From the NCBI GenBank assembly GCA_903813345.2, contig CAIIXF020000011.1, positions 18,211,754-18,275,753 on the forward strand: a DNA stretch of 64,000 bases. The letters are read 5' to 3'. Positions 1-8,722 of this stretch are shown here, piece by piece (position 1 is the stretch's first letter; each line of letters starts with the position of its first letter). The stretch comes from Owenia fusiformis (taxonomy: Eukaryota; Annelida; Polychaeta; Sabellida; Oweniidae). The notes beneath the pieces were generated by a model. That model saw only the letters and a list, made by a program, of their open reading frames with translations, had not been told where the DNA came from and did no database searches. The position numbers and the translations under genes are program-made.

Positions 1-390
1 ATTTCTACTACCAGACCAGTTTCAAAAGATGTCTTTTCTTGAAATAAATATTGAAACTTCTATATGATTATGAGATGCTACCCAATATTGTATAAATAAT
101 GTAACTATGTGTACTTAAATTGTACAAATACTTGGTAACTTTGTACATACAATACTATATAGTGTTTCCATACAATATATGTGCAGTGTTATATAGAAAT
201 TTGATCTTTACATGTTTTTTGAACAAAATTCATTACTACGCAGTCTATGAATATCCAAGCTAGCGAATATCAAATTGGTAAATGGTCATACACGTATTTA
301 AAGGTTCATTTGCTAATGTATTAGAATGTGTCCAGTGTAAAACCACGTGTTTTATGGCTATTGTTTGGTCTTGTTTCCAATACATCAATA
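1..390. other. AT-rich intergenic DNA, nothing recognised
   Basis: No coding potential, RNA gene or clear repeat seen. The sequence is AT-rich with scattered short ORFs that show no family signature. Confidence 0.5.
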
Positions 391-509
391 TACAATAAAA
401 CCTGTCCTGGTGAACACCTCATTCTAGCGAACACCTGTCTGGACATGCACCACCAACACTGTACGTTTTATCTCGGCAAAAAATGTTCATTATGCACAGG
501 TTTTACTGA
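391..509. repeat. MITE-like copy, 'AAAACCTGT...ACAGGTTTTACT' family (copy 1)
   Basis: The ends read taAAACCTGTCC and CACAGGTTTTACTga, an inverted pair. The inside carries repeated 'GAACACCT' words. At least five further copies lie in this window (about 1.8, 52.8, 55.0, 59.4 and 61.4 kb). A short ORF across it is a by-product of the repeat. Confidence 0.65.
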
Positions 510-837
510 ACATCCAATATATTAATAATTCCAATTATAACCAATTTGATGTTTGATTCTCATGGATAGCAATTTGATTATACATCAGTCTTGTGGGAGC
601 TTTTGTCCTCAATTTTTAATACTAGTCTCTGGGTATAATCCTTCAAAGTCAGAATGCTTGAAAACCATATTAGTTTGGCATGTAATCTTTTGACATCCCC
701 TCACCCCTCAACCCCCCCCCCCCCTTACCTGCCTGTGAGGGCATCGCAGTAACATGATACCAGTAGACTGCATATTTATACAGTATAAACTGTTATATTG
801 ATATTCAACACGCACTGTAATATAATGTGACCGCTAA
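510..837. other. Intergenic, with a short poly-C tract
   Basis: No gene seen. A run of about 14 C lies near 711-724. Confidence 0.5.
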
Positions 838-936
838 AAGTGGTGACATATTGTTATGGTCTCCATTTTTTGTAACAGCATTCAGTATCTGTAACAAATG
901 GCAGGTGGTGACATTTTGCATGTAATGCCTTGTTTA
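838..936. repeat. Short 'GTGGTGACATATTG' family element
   Basis: Begins aGTGGTGACATATTGTT and ends GGTGGTGACATTTTGCATG...CCTTGTTT. The same two ends bound longer or decayed copies at 7.3-8.0, 26.0, 28.45, 37.05, 38.8, 39.0 and 59.3 kb, so this is a dispersed non-coding family. Confidence 0.6.
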
Positions 937-1304
937 CAGACAAGGTCTTAAAAACTCTGGCTACCCTACCCTTAAACCTCAAACATTTAGACTAATGCTA
1001 TATTCATTGTACACTTAAAGCCAAGGCCTTAAAGACTGATGCCTTATAGATAGGAAATTCAAAACTTTAAGCATTCAGTCTTGAATTGAATGCATGTATT
1101 CATTATAAAGTAGTCTATTCAGCACTTCCTGAAATCATATTTTGTACATGCAGTTTTATTGTTATTATTTTATGGTCATAATTGTTATATATTTGTTTAT
1201 GTAGTTAAAGCAACATGTTGATGTTGAGCGTTGCTATAGTAACAGTAATGAAGTGTTTTTAAAACAGTGCAGATTTGTGTTTGTACAATAGAATACTGTA
1301 TGCT

Positions 1305-1545
1305 CTCATGCAAATTTAGTACTGTATGTATGTGTACTTGCAATATAGTACTGTATGTATTTGCAATATAATATGTACTTGCAATATAATTCTATATGTA
1401 CTTGCAATATAATACTGTATGTACTTGCAATATGATACTGTGTGATATATTTGCAATATAATACGTATGTACCTGCAATATAATACTGCTTGTACTTGCA
1501 ATGTAATACTGTTTGTATTTGCATGCAATATAATTACTTGCTAAA
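1305..1545. repeat. Minisatellite, ~20 bp 'acttgcaatataatactgtatgt' type unit
   Basis: About ten degenerate tandem units built from 'tacttgcaatataa' and 'tactgtatgt'. The long minus-strand ORFs here are made entirely of the repeat and are not genes. Confidence 0.85.
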
Positions 1546-1802
1546 TAAAATCTTGGTTATTGCTATTGAGATTCTTACTAAACTAAGTTCACGTATTAGA
1601 ATGTTTTGACTTCCAATGGTCATTCTTGGTCATGTTATATCCAGCTGGCAATGCATACACTTGACTAGGATACAAAAAGTTGCATGTCTGCATTAACTTG
1701 CGATGTTTCTAAATAACATTATTTCAATGAATTTATTCTTTGGTTTCTGTAAAATCGGTTATTTTGGTGCCTCTGTTGATTTGACAAAATTCAAAACTTG
1801 AT

Positions 1803-1975
1803 ATAGTAAAACCTGTTCAAGGAACACCTTTCTGAAGGGAACACCTCTGAAGAATATACTGGTTTTGGATTGGTGCAAAATACAGACCCTCTCTGTAAAG
1901 AACACCTGTCTACATGGGAATGGAACAGCCTGGTCAGTACCATTGGTGTTACCTGTACACAGGTTTTACTTTATA
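1803..1975. repeat. MITE-like copy, 'AAAACCTGT...ACAGGTTTTACT' family (copy 2)
   Basis: Starts atagtAAAACCTGTTCAAGGAAC and ends ACACAGGTTTTACTttat. 'GGAACACC' and 'GAACACCTG' words repeat inside, as in the other copies. Confidence 0.7.
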
Positions 1976-2138
1976 TTGGGAATTCTGAATTTGTTTTGGA
2001 TGAAGGAGCTCATTTACTATTGTACAAGGCTGAAGAATGACAGTCCAAAGGAAATGGAGGTTTGGTGTGAAAGAAAAGTATACTACTATTTTTGATATGG
2101 TCAATTAAAGAGCTGTGAGAATCATAACTATGGCAATT

Positions 2139-2681
2139 TTGCAAATCAAAATGCAGCAAAATAACACAATTTTCAGTTGAATAATCAAACACAAGTCTTA
2201 TATTTGAGTAATATTCATTATTTTTGAGATCATTGCAACACTATCTAGCATGTCTTCAGCGCAAGGAGGATTGGCTCCCAGAATGCAACACCGATATTCT
2301 GCAAAACAATCACCTAGCGATAGCTTTGTTGGAGAGTATCGGGTCATTCTCCATGCAGTCGTACAAATTATACAGACACGAATAGCAAATGACGCATGCG
2401 TGGAGATTAAAGAATATCGAGTTGGAACCCTGGCTTCCAATCCTCCTTGTCTTCAGCGTATTATTATAGCACAGTATGCCATATCACTGATTCCACAATC
2501 GATATGTCATTAGTGAATGTCACATTAGAATAAGCAGATTCCAATTTGCAGAATATATGTATGCATAAGTTATGTAATATTAAAAATATGTACATTACAT
2601 TGTTATTGTAAAGTTACATTAAATCTGTACAATAAACTGACTATTGTAGAGTTAAACGATGAATGCGGGCATAGAGCAATA
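2139..2681 (+). repeat. Dispersed repeat copy interrupted by a 188 bp MITE
   Basis: The sequence is repeated in the opposite orientation at about 15387-15747. The pair match from 'gcaaaataacacaattt' through 'gtacattacattgttattg' to 'catagagcaatat'. The copy here is longer because a small TIR element has inserted at 2262-2449; the partner shows the uninterrupted site. Confidence 0.8.
2262..2449. mobile_element. 188 bp MITE with 13 bp TIRs and 9 bp target duplication
   Basis: Ends CAAGGAGGATTGG and CCAATCCTCCTTG form a perfect 13 bp inverted repeat with weaker similarity continuing inward. It is flanked on both sides by TCTTCAGCG (2253-2261 and 2450-2458). The related copy near 15.6 kb has a single uninterrupted 'catgtcttcagcata', which is the empty site. 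A 9 bp duplication fits Mutator-like or Merlin-like non-autonomous elements; the family is not settled. It carries no gene: the ORFs across it on both strands follow from the inverted repeat. Confidence 0.88.
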
Positions 2682-3020
2682 TGTGGTGTGAAACAATTAG
2701 CCAAATACATATTTCCATCTATTGAAGACTAACGAAAATATATGTGATGTTTATTTCATTGTTTCATCGATTTTAGCTTATGGTATGCAAAGTTCCCTTC
2801 ATGTACCACAGTTCACAGAGTTCAACAGCTGTGGAATAATGAGGTGAATTCTGTTACTAGTATATTAGGTTTAAGGTGCCATTTTAGAATCACACTATTG
2901 GGAGGGGTGGTGGCCTGAAACCTCCTTTCCACAATATAATATGATTATCTTCTGAACTTAGCCTAATATAAATGAAAGCTCTGTTCAACTATGTATACTA
3001 ATCTTCTGAATGTAGCCAAA

Positions 3021-4052
3021 TTATGATTCGTTCCAGAGCTCTTCGATATCTGCAGGCAACGTTGTATTACTTTCCGTACAACAGTTCTCATATCCGAAAA
3101 TCTTTGCCATATCTTTATTGGAATCCATCACCAGCGCCGTTCTCTCATCGTCAAAGTAATTCTTACACTGTGAATGATTACTAGGATTCGCTTTCAACTT
3201 CTTTATCTTATGAAAGTTTTCCCATTTTACATTTCCCCCTTGTTTTTCATACCGTTTCAAACAGTTCACCAAGTCGTAAATTAACATTTCGGTGTGAACC
3301 CAACAATCTACATTTTTCAAACTTAGGTCTGTTTTCCAATGGGTCGTTTTGAAATACTTATAAATAAGCCTATTTGTATATATCTTTTTATTGTCTTGTA
3401 ACCACATGGTAAGTCTCTCTAGGTCATCCGTATTATTGAATGGGGGTATCTTCCCATAAACACTTTTGTCCTTTGTCATTTTGTAAACATCACCTTTCCC
3501 GCTCGAGCCGTATGTCCAGCATGAAAGTAGATAATTACACGGGGAACGTACATGCCCTATGACGAAAAAGGCAGATTTCAGATCCGGGTCCATTGATTGT
3601 CCTTCATTTTGATAAAAGTAATTAGTTCTAAAAAATATACTACTGTTAGCTTTAAATCGCCTAACATAATAATCTTTATTCCCTCCATTCCCTCCATATA
3701 TATTTTTTCTTCCTCCAACTACCATACCTAGTATATACTTAATTTCCGATCCACCTGCTTTGGGAAAATGACTGAACAACAAATGCTTGCGATTTTTCCG
3801 TGCACTGTCTGATGGTAGTAATGTCTTAGCTACTTCCTTTAAGGGAGTTGTCGTTCGTTCCCGATTGACCCCATCATTGTCCAAGATATGGCGGAATTTA
3901 TCCTTGTATATTGACAACTTAGGCATGATGTCACTCTCTGTCAAATGATAGATACCATATACCAATAAAATAAGCATTATTGATGACATTGCAAACAGTA
4001 CTTTTAGCTTCGACATAATTTGCGTGTTCGTAAGTCTCTCATAAGCAATCAC
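3021..4052 (-). CDS. Single-exon Golgi-type (type II membrane) sulfotransferase family protein
   Basis: A 343-codon intact ORF. The predicted protein has a short cytoplasmic N-terminus, one hydrophobic membrane segment (about residues 19-37, core MLILLVYGIYHL) and a luminal domain, the layout of Golgi carbohydrate sulfotransferases that move sulfate from PAPS to glycans. The motif HFPKAGGSEIKYIL (about residue 95) corresponds to the 5'-phosphosulfate loop (compare HxPKTGGT), and GHVRSPCNYLLS (about 165-176) to the 3'-phosphate site. The C-terminal DDERTALVMDSNKDMAKIFGYE resembles the conserved end of the family. Four N-glycosylation sequons (NSS, NNT, NHS, NTT) support a luminal domain. The first ATG at 4052 is used; a second (MSKLKVL) twelve codons on would also keep the anchor. 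No introns are seen. The acceptor sugar cannot be predicted, so no symbol is given. Confidence 0.85.
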   Translation of the reverse strand: MIAYERLTNTQIMSKLKVLFAMSSIMLILLVYGIYHLTESDIMPKLSIYKDKFRHILDNDGVNRERTTTPLKEVAKTLLPSDSARKNRKHLLFSHFPKAGGSEIKYILGMVVGGRKNIYGGNGGNKDYYVRRFKANSSIFFRTNYFYQNEGQSMDPDLKSAFFVIGHVRSPCNYLLSCWTYGSSGKGDVYKMTKDKSVYGKIPPFNNTDDLERLTMWLQDNKKIYTNRLIYKYFKTTHWKTDLSLKNVDCWVHTEMLIYDLVNCLKRYEKQGGNVKWENFHKIKKLKANPSNHSQCKNYFDDERTALVMDSNKDMAKIFGYENCCTESNTTLPADIEELWNES

Positions 4053-4572
4053 TATACTCCAAAGTGGTTTGGATTATTCAGGCTATATTTATCATAAGCA
4101 TTATTTTCTTAATCCATTTTATATCGTATTTGGTACGTATATTATAAAGAACGCTGTGTTACGATGAACAATAAGGAATGCTTCATTCCTGGTCCCACTC
4201 TTTAAGTGCGTATTGTATGCATTCTCATCTCGCATGCTAAGATGTAAATTGAATATTTCTTAAACTTTGGTTGCAGAAATTAGAATTCATATTAAGTCTG
4301 AACAATAGGAACAAGCACTGACAGTATTTTAGTAGACCATACGGGCTAAAGGGAGAGGAAATAATTTTGAATAAAGATTTTTATAATTGCCGTAATTTAC
4401 AACAGCTCCTTGATTTTCAATTTACTCTATCATTTTTACGTTTCTTCAAGAGATGACCATTGGAATTAAGTTCGTATTCACTCATATTACATGTTAGGTC
4501 CCCGGTTTTGTAACCGTTTTGCATCATGGGGCACTCGGGAATAAGCTTATTACTAGTATAATATTTAAATCC
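4053..4572. other. Upstream region of the sulfotransferase gene, nothing recognised
   Basis: No gene or named repeat seen. Promoter elements are presumably here but none is convincing by eye. Confidence 0.4.
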
Positions 4573-4975
4573 CGGTGTGAAAGAAATTATGGTCCCCAGG
4601 GGTTATGGTCCCCTTTCTTAAAGGCCCTTACTGGCCCTGATTGTGTATAAGATAATAAGGGAAAGAATTGTATTTACCTGTAGGTCACCATATAAATCAA
4701 TGGAGAGTAGGACAATAATTTGATAGGGCCTCCTACCCTTTTACACCGGTGTAAAAGAAAGTATCACGGGTCCCCTGGGGATTATGGTCCCATTTCCTTA
4801 CGGCCCTTGCTGGCCCCGACTGTGTATAAATAATAAGGAAAATAATTGTAATTAGGTCACTTTATAAATCAATAGAGAGTAGGACCATGGGCTTTCAAGA
4901 GATCTTGAAAGCTCATGGTAGGACCAAAATTTGATAGGACCACCTAGGCTTCCCTTTTACACCTGGACCAATGGG
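4573..4975 (+). repeat. Two tandem ~200 bp units ('tatggtccc' repeat)
   Basis: Unit 1 (about 4573-4745) and unit 2 (about 4746-4972) share 'gtgtgaaagaaa/gtgtaaaagaaa', 'cctggggattatggtccc', 'ggccctgattgtgtataa' and 'tttgatagg..cctcctaccttttacacc'. Unit 2 carries an extra hairpin of about 38 bp centred on 'gctttcaagagatcttgaaagc'. Confidence 0.75.
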
Positions 4976-5894
4976 CTCTCTTAGTGAAAGCCCATGCATA
5001 GATAGACATTCCAGAACATTTTGGAGTCCACACAACATTGAGTAAAACAAAAATACTATCAATCAGAGACATATAACATGCGTCTGTTTCATGAAATGCT
5101 AAAAATAAATGTTTACAAATGTGTACTGGCCAAACGGTTTGATTGTGATGGATTGAAAACTGGGCTTACAGGGTCGATTTCGTGATTGCCAACAGTCTAT
5201 TTTATATTCAAACGCATCTTTCACTGTCTTCATCTTTTTCATAGTATGAGTGTTGGAGTATTTGTATGCATACAGGTGGGTTGTACGATTTGTTAAAGAA
5301 AATGTAAATTACAATCAACCTTTTCATTTTCCATTTAAAATTACATCGTGATTAAATTTCGTGATTGGTGGTAGACAACCACGAACAGCGGGTACCGGAA
5401 ATTCAATTGATTTAGCGTGGAATCAAAAATTGGACTCAATCTACTTGATTTAGAGTAATTCTGGTGAGTTTCTATCAATACATCACCATCCTGACCTGTA
5501 GAAATGATTAGGGAGTAGTTTGGCAATGATAGTTTTCATATTTTGTCTAGTTCAACAAGTAACTTCCTTGCCTATTCCGCCAAGTACGCAGAAAATTATG
5601 ATGGCGCATTTTCGACAAGCGCTTGTAAGCTATTAGCAATAGGTACAGCTGGAAAATAACATTTTGGTAAATAATTGCTATACCTGCACGTGTTATTTTC
5701 TGGTACACTATTCACCTTTCCCCAAAGTCAGCTCATGAATATTATAATTAGCAAATCTGAAATCTCTGACGTCAGAGTAGGGCACATTTTCGCGGGAAAA
5801 TCCTAACACATTAGAAGTCAATGGGAATCGTGACGGAAACGGGTTAATTATATTGTCAAATTATGTTGAGTAGTAATAATATTTATGATAAATG
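4976..5894. other. Intergenic, no gene recognised; contains a short dispersed repeat
   Basis: No coding signal. About 5705-5810 ('attcacctttccccaaagtc', then tgacgtca and 'gggcacattttcgcg') is a diverged inverted copy of about 8075-8180, so a small dispersed repeat lies here. Confidence 0.5.
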
Positions 5895-6363
5895 CAGGCC
5901 TGTCAACTGTCCCGCAATTTGCGTATTTGTCACGCATTTGCTGAAGAATTTGAAGTCACGCCAGTTATTTTTGCGTGACAGAAAATGTCACGCAAATACG
6001 CATTTTACCTGGTAATTGTCAAGCAAAAATGTTTCTGTAGAAAAATTTCTAAAAAAGATCGTCTACACAGCAAAAATACGAACGCCGGAAAAAAATGTAC
6101 GCATTTCGTTCGAACTCTTCACACGAATTACGTATATGTCATGCATTCCCCCCCCCCCGTTGATGCATGTTTGAAACGCGAGCGTAGCGAGCGCGGAAAA
6201 TTTGAGGTGTTCAAAATTGGGCAAGATGTAATAAAATTTAAACCAAGGTGTTCAAAATTTGGATCAAGGTGTTCAGATTTGGACCAAGGTGTCCACATTT
6301 TGAGGGGAGGTGTTCAACATTTCCAAGTCACTCATGTTAGGTGTTCCCAAGTTGACAGGCCTG
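5895..6363. mobile_element. ~470 bp TIR element, 'caggcctgtcaact' ends
   Basis: Left end CAGGCCTGTCAACTg and right end cAAGTTGACAGGCCTG are inverted repeats. The interior near the left end repeats 'gtcacgcatttgctgaa' and 'gtcacgcaaatacgc', which can fold back, and later 'ggtgttcaaaatttgg' words. The internal 133-residue plus-strand ORF is low-complexity repeat translation with no domain. Confidence 0.8.
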
Positions 6364-6736
6364 TAAATGTAATGGAATTCAATTAATTATACTCCCGTAT
6401 ATATTCCCCCTTCTTTATATTGTTCTGGGGAATCAAATGAATAGAGAAATATTGATGTGAAGAGTCCAATGTTTCCTGTACATTTTCAAATTACGCTGAC
6501 TGTACATAACCCCATGTTTAGTTCTTGACTGTCAAAATGTCAACATCCCATGGTTATCTTAAGTTTGTGTAATACTTTCTCATGGGGTGAAGAAGGGGGT
6601 ACGGCTTAACCTTGAAGAAAAAGTATTCGACTCTCAAATCTGGGCCAAAGCGTACTTTCACTTACGTTCAGCCACTTATTATTCCACATGGCAATGTTAC
6701 TTTTATGTCTGCCAGAGAATTTGACAATGGTTACTT
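6364..6736. other. Intergenic, nothing recognised
   Basis: No gene, RNA or repeat seen. Confidence 0.4.
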
Positions 6737-6880
6737 GCCCGTAGCCAGCTTTTACCAGGAGGGGGAGCTTTTTTCCAGAGGGGGGGGGGCTTTTTCACAA
6801 TTTTGGCTAAAAAATATCTGACCAGGGGGCCCGCTCCTTCCGCTCACCCCCCCCCCCCACCCCCCATGGCTACGGGCCTG
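6737..6880. repeat. Short TIR element, 'gcccgtagccagc...ggctacgggcctg'
   Basis: The ends GCCCGTAGCCAGC and ATGGCTACGGGCCTG are inverted. The inside is G-runs then C-runs ('gaggggggggggc', 'caccccccccccc') that can pair into a hairpin. A half-copy with the same left end lies near 42111 inside a YJU2 intron. Confidence 0.65.
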
Positions 6881-7285
6881 TAAGCTTAGAATTGCAATTT
6901 AAATGCAAACTACTACAGCCTGATGTATATTAGTTACTTCAATATATAAATTGCAAAAATACATGACCAATCCCAAATTATTTGGGCAACCCGATAAGAA
7001 AAATGCAAGTGGACTTTGACATTTAAAACTGTTCTTCATATATTTTTTATTTGATACATAATGAACTATTTAATTGAATAATCATGATAAATGTATATTC
7101 CTAATCCATACAGTCTTATTGTTTGAATGATTGTCAATCTTTGGTTTGCGTAATTGGATTCACTTTGTTAAAAGACTAGCACTCGTATCAAAATTATTTC
7201 TATGGTTTGATTTACCGGATGGTGTATTTAAGACACAGCTTTTAAAAGGCAAAATAGTCAGAAAAATATGTTTCACTTAGTTTTG
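6881..7285. other. Intergenic, nothing recognised
   Basis: AT-rich DNA without a gene or recognisable repeat. Confidence 0.4.
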
Positions 7286-8018
7286 TTATGTCACCACCAA
7301 AAGTGGTGACATATTGTTGGAGGTTGGCGTCCGGCGTCTGTAACAATTTCTTACAACTTCCTATAACTTAACAAATACTGTCTAGACTGACTTCAATTTT
7401 TTTCTAAATCATCTACATGTTCTCAGAAATTCAAATCTGACTTTAGATTTGACATTTGACCTTCAATGACCTTCTCAAGGTCAAAAAGGTCTTTTTTCAA
7501 CTTGCTTCACATTGACTAAATTTTTTTTCAAAATCATCTACATGTTCTCAGAAATTCAAATCTGACTTTAGATTTGACATTTGACCTTCAAATCTGACTT
7601 TAGATTTGACATTTGACCTTCAATGACCTTCTCAAGGTCAAAAAAGGTCAAAAAGGTCTGTTTTCAACTTGCTTCAAATTGACTAAATTTTTTTTTCAAA
7701 ATCATCTACGTGTTCTCAGAAATTCAAATCTGACTTAAGATTTGACATTTGACCTTTAATGACCTTCTCAAGGTCAAAAAAGGTCAAAAAGGTCTGTTTT
7801 CAACTTGCTTCAAATTAACCAAATTTTTTTTCAAAATCATCTTCATCTTTTCAAAAGTTCAAATTTGACTTTACAAGTTCTCAGAAGTTCAAATCTGACT
7901 TTAGATTTGACCTTTGACCTTCAATGACCTTCTCAAGGTCAAAAGGTATTTTCCAACTTGCTTTAAATTGAACAAATTGTTTTAGGTGGTGACATTTTGT
8001 CATGTTAATGCCTTGTTA
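7286..8018 (+). repeat. Long copy of the 'GTGGTGACATATTG' element with internal tandem repeats
   Basis: Starts with the palindrome 'gtcaccaccaaaagtggtgac', continues 'atattgttgg', and ends 'ggtggtgacattttgtcatg...ccttgtt'. The core is about four tandem units of roughly 110-140 bp, each containing 'tcaaaatcatctacatgttctcagaaattc', 'tctgactttagatttgac' and 'ccttctcaaggtcaaaa'. Non-coding. Confidence 0.8.
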
Positions 8019-8722
8019 TCACTTTATAATGAGATCTATTTCACTCATTGGGCGATCTAATAGTAATTGAAGTTTTGGCGCGAAATCTGCCCTGCTTTGA
8101 CGTCTTTGATTTTCATCGACCAATCAGCGCAGCGGTCAAATGAGTACACTTTGGACTTTGGGGAAAGGTGAATAAAGTATGTGTTAATTTCCTTGCTTTT
8201 TTCAGGAAAGTATCATTGTCTTCTTTTAGTAGATCTGGTAAGATTAGAGGTCTATGGGAACTCAAGGAAATTCTTACATGCTATCTATTGCAAGACTTAT
8301 GCCTGGCACAACCATCACAATATGCCATAGGATAGCACAATCAATACCCCGGTGGACTTTTTGGCATATTGAGTTTCATCACATATTCACCCATCTTCTT
8401 ACCAAAGAAGAAGTCCCAAATCCCCCTCTTTCAGTGTTAATTTTGCGATTGTGCTGGCCGATCTAATTATTTTCGCAGAAATTAATTCAATCTGAAGTTT
8501 TAATATACCGGGAAAGTCCTCCTGTTATCTGATTGGTCGTTGGTTCACCTGTCTCTCCAGGCAATCACTCAAATACCAGTTGTCAGATTTGATTCAAAGT
8601 TTATAGGCTTACACCTATGGGTGTAGGACCGAGGAGTGGGTATTGGTCACAGGACTGGTCAACTTTTTGTACAGGGGGTGCCACTGAGATTCAAAATATC
8701 CACCCACACCTAGGGTTTTTAT
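8019..8722. other. Intergenic, small dispersed repeat, no gene
   Basis: About 8075-8180 is the inverted, diverged partner of 5705-5810 ('gactttggggaaaggtgaata', tgacgtc, 'gaccaatcagcgc'). The rest shows nothing. Confidence 0.45.

Noticed and set aside
1306-1528. Tyr-rich overlapping minus-strand ORFs
   Set aside because: They are translations of the 'acttgcaatataat' minisatellite.
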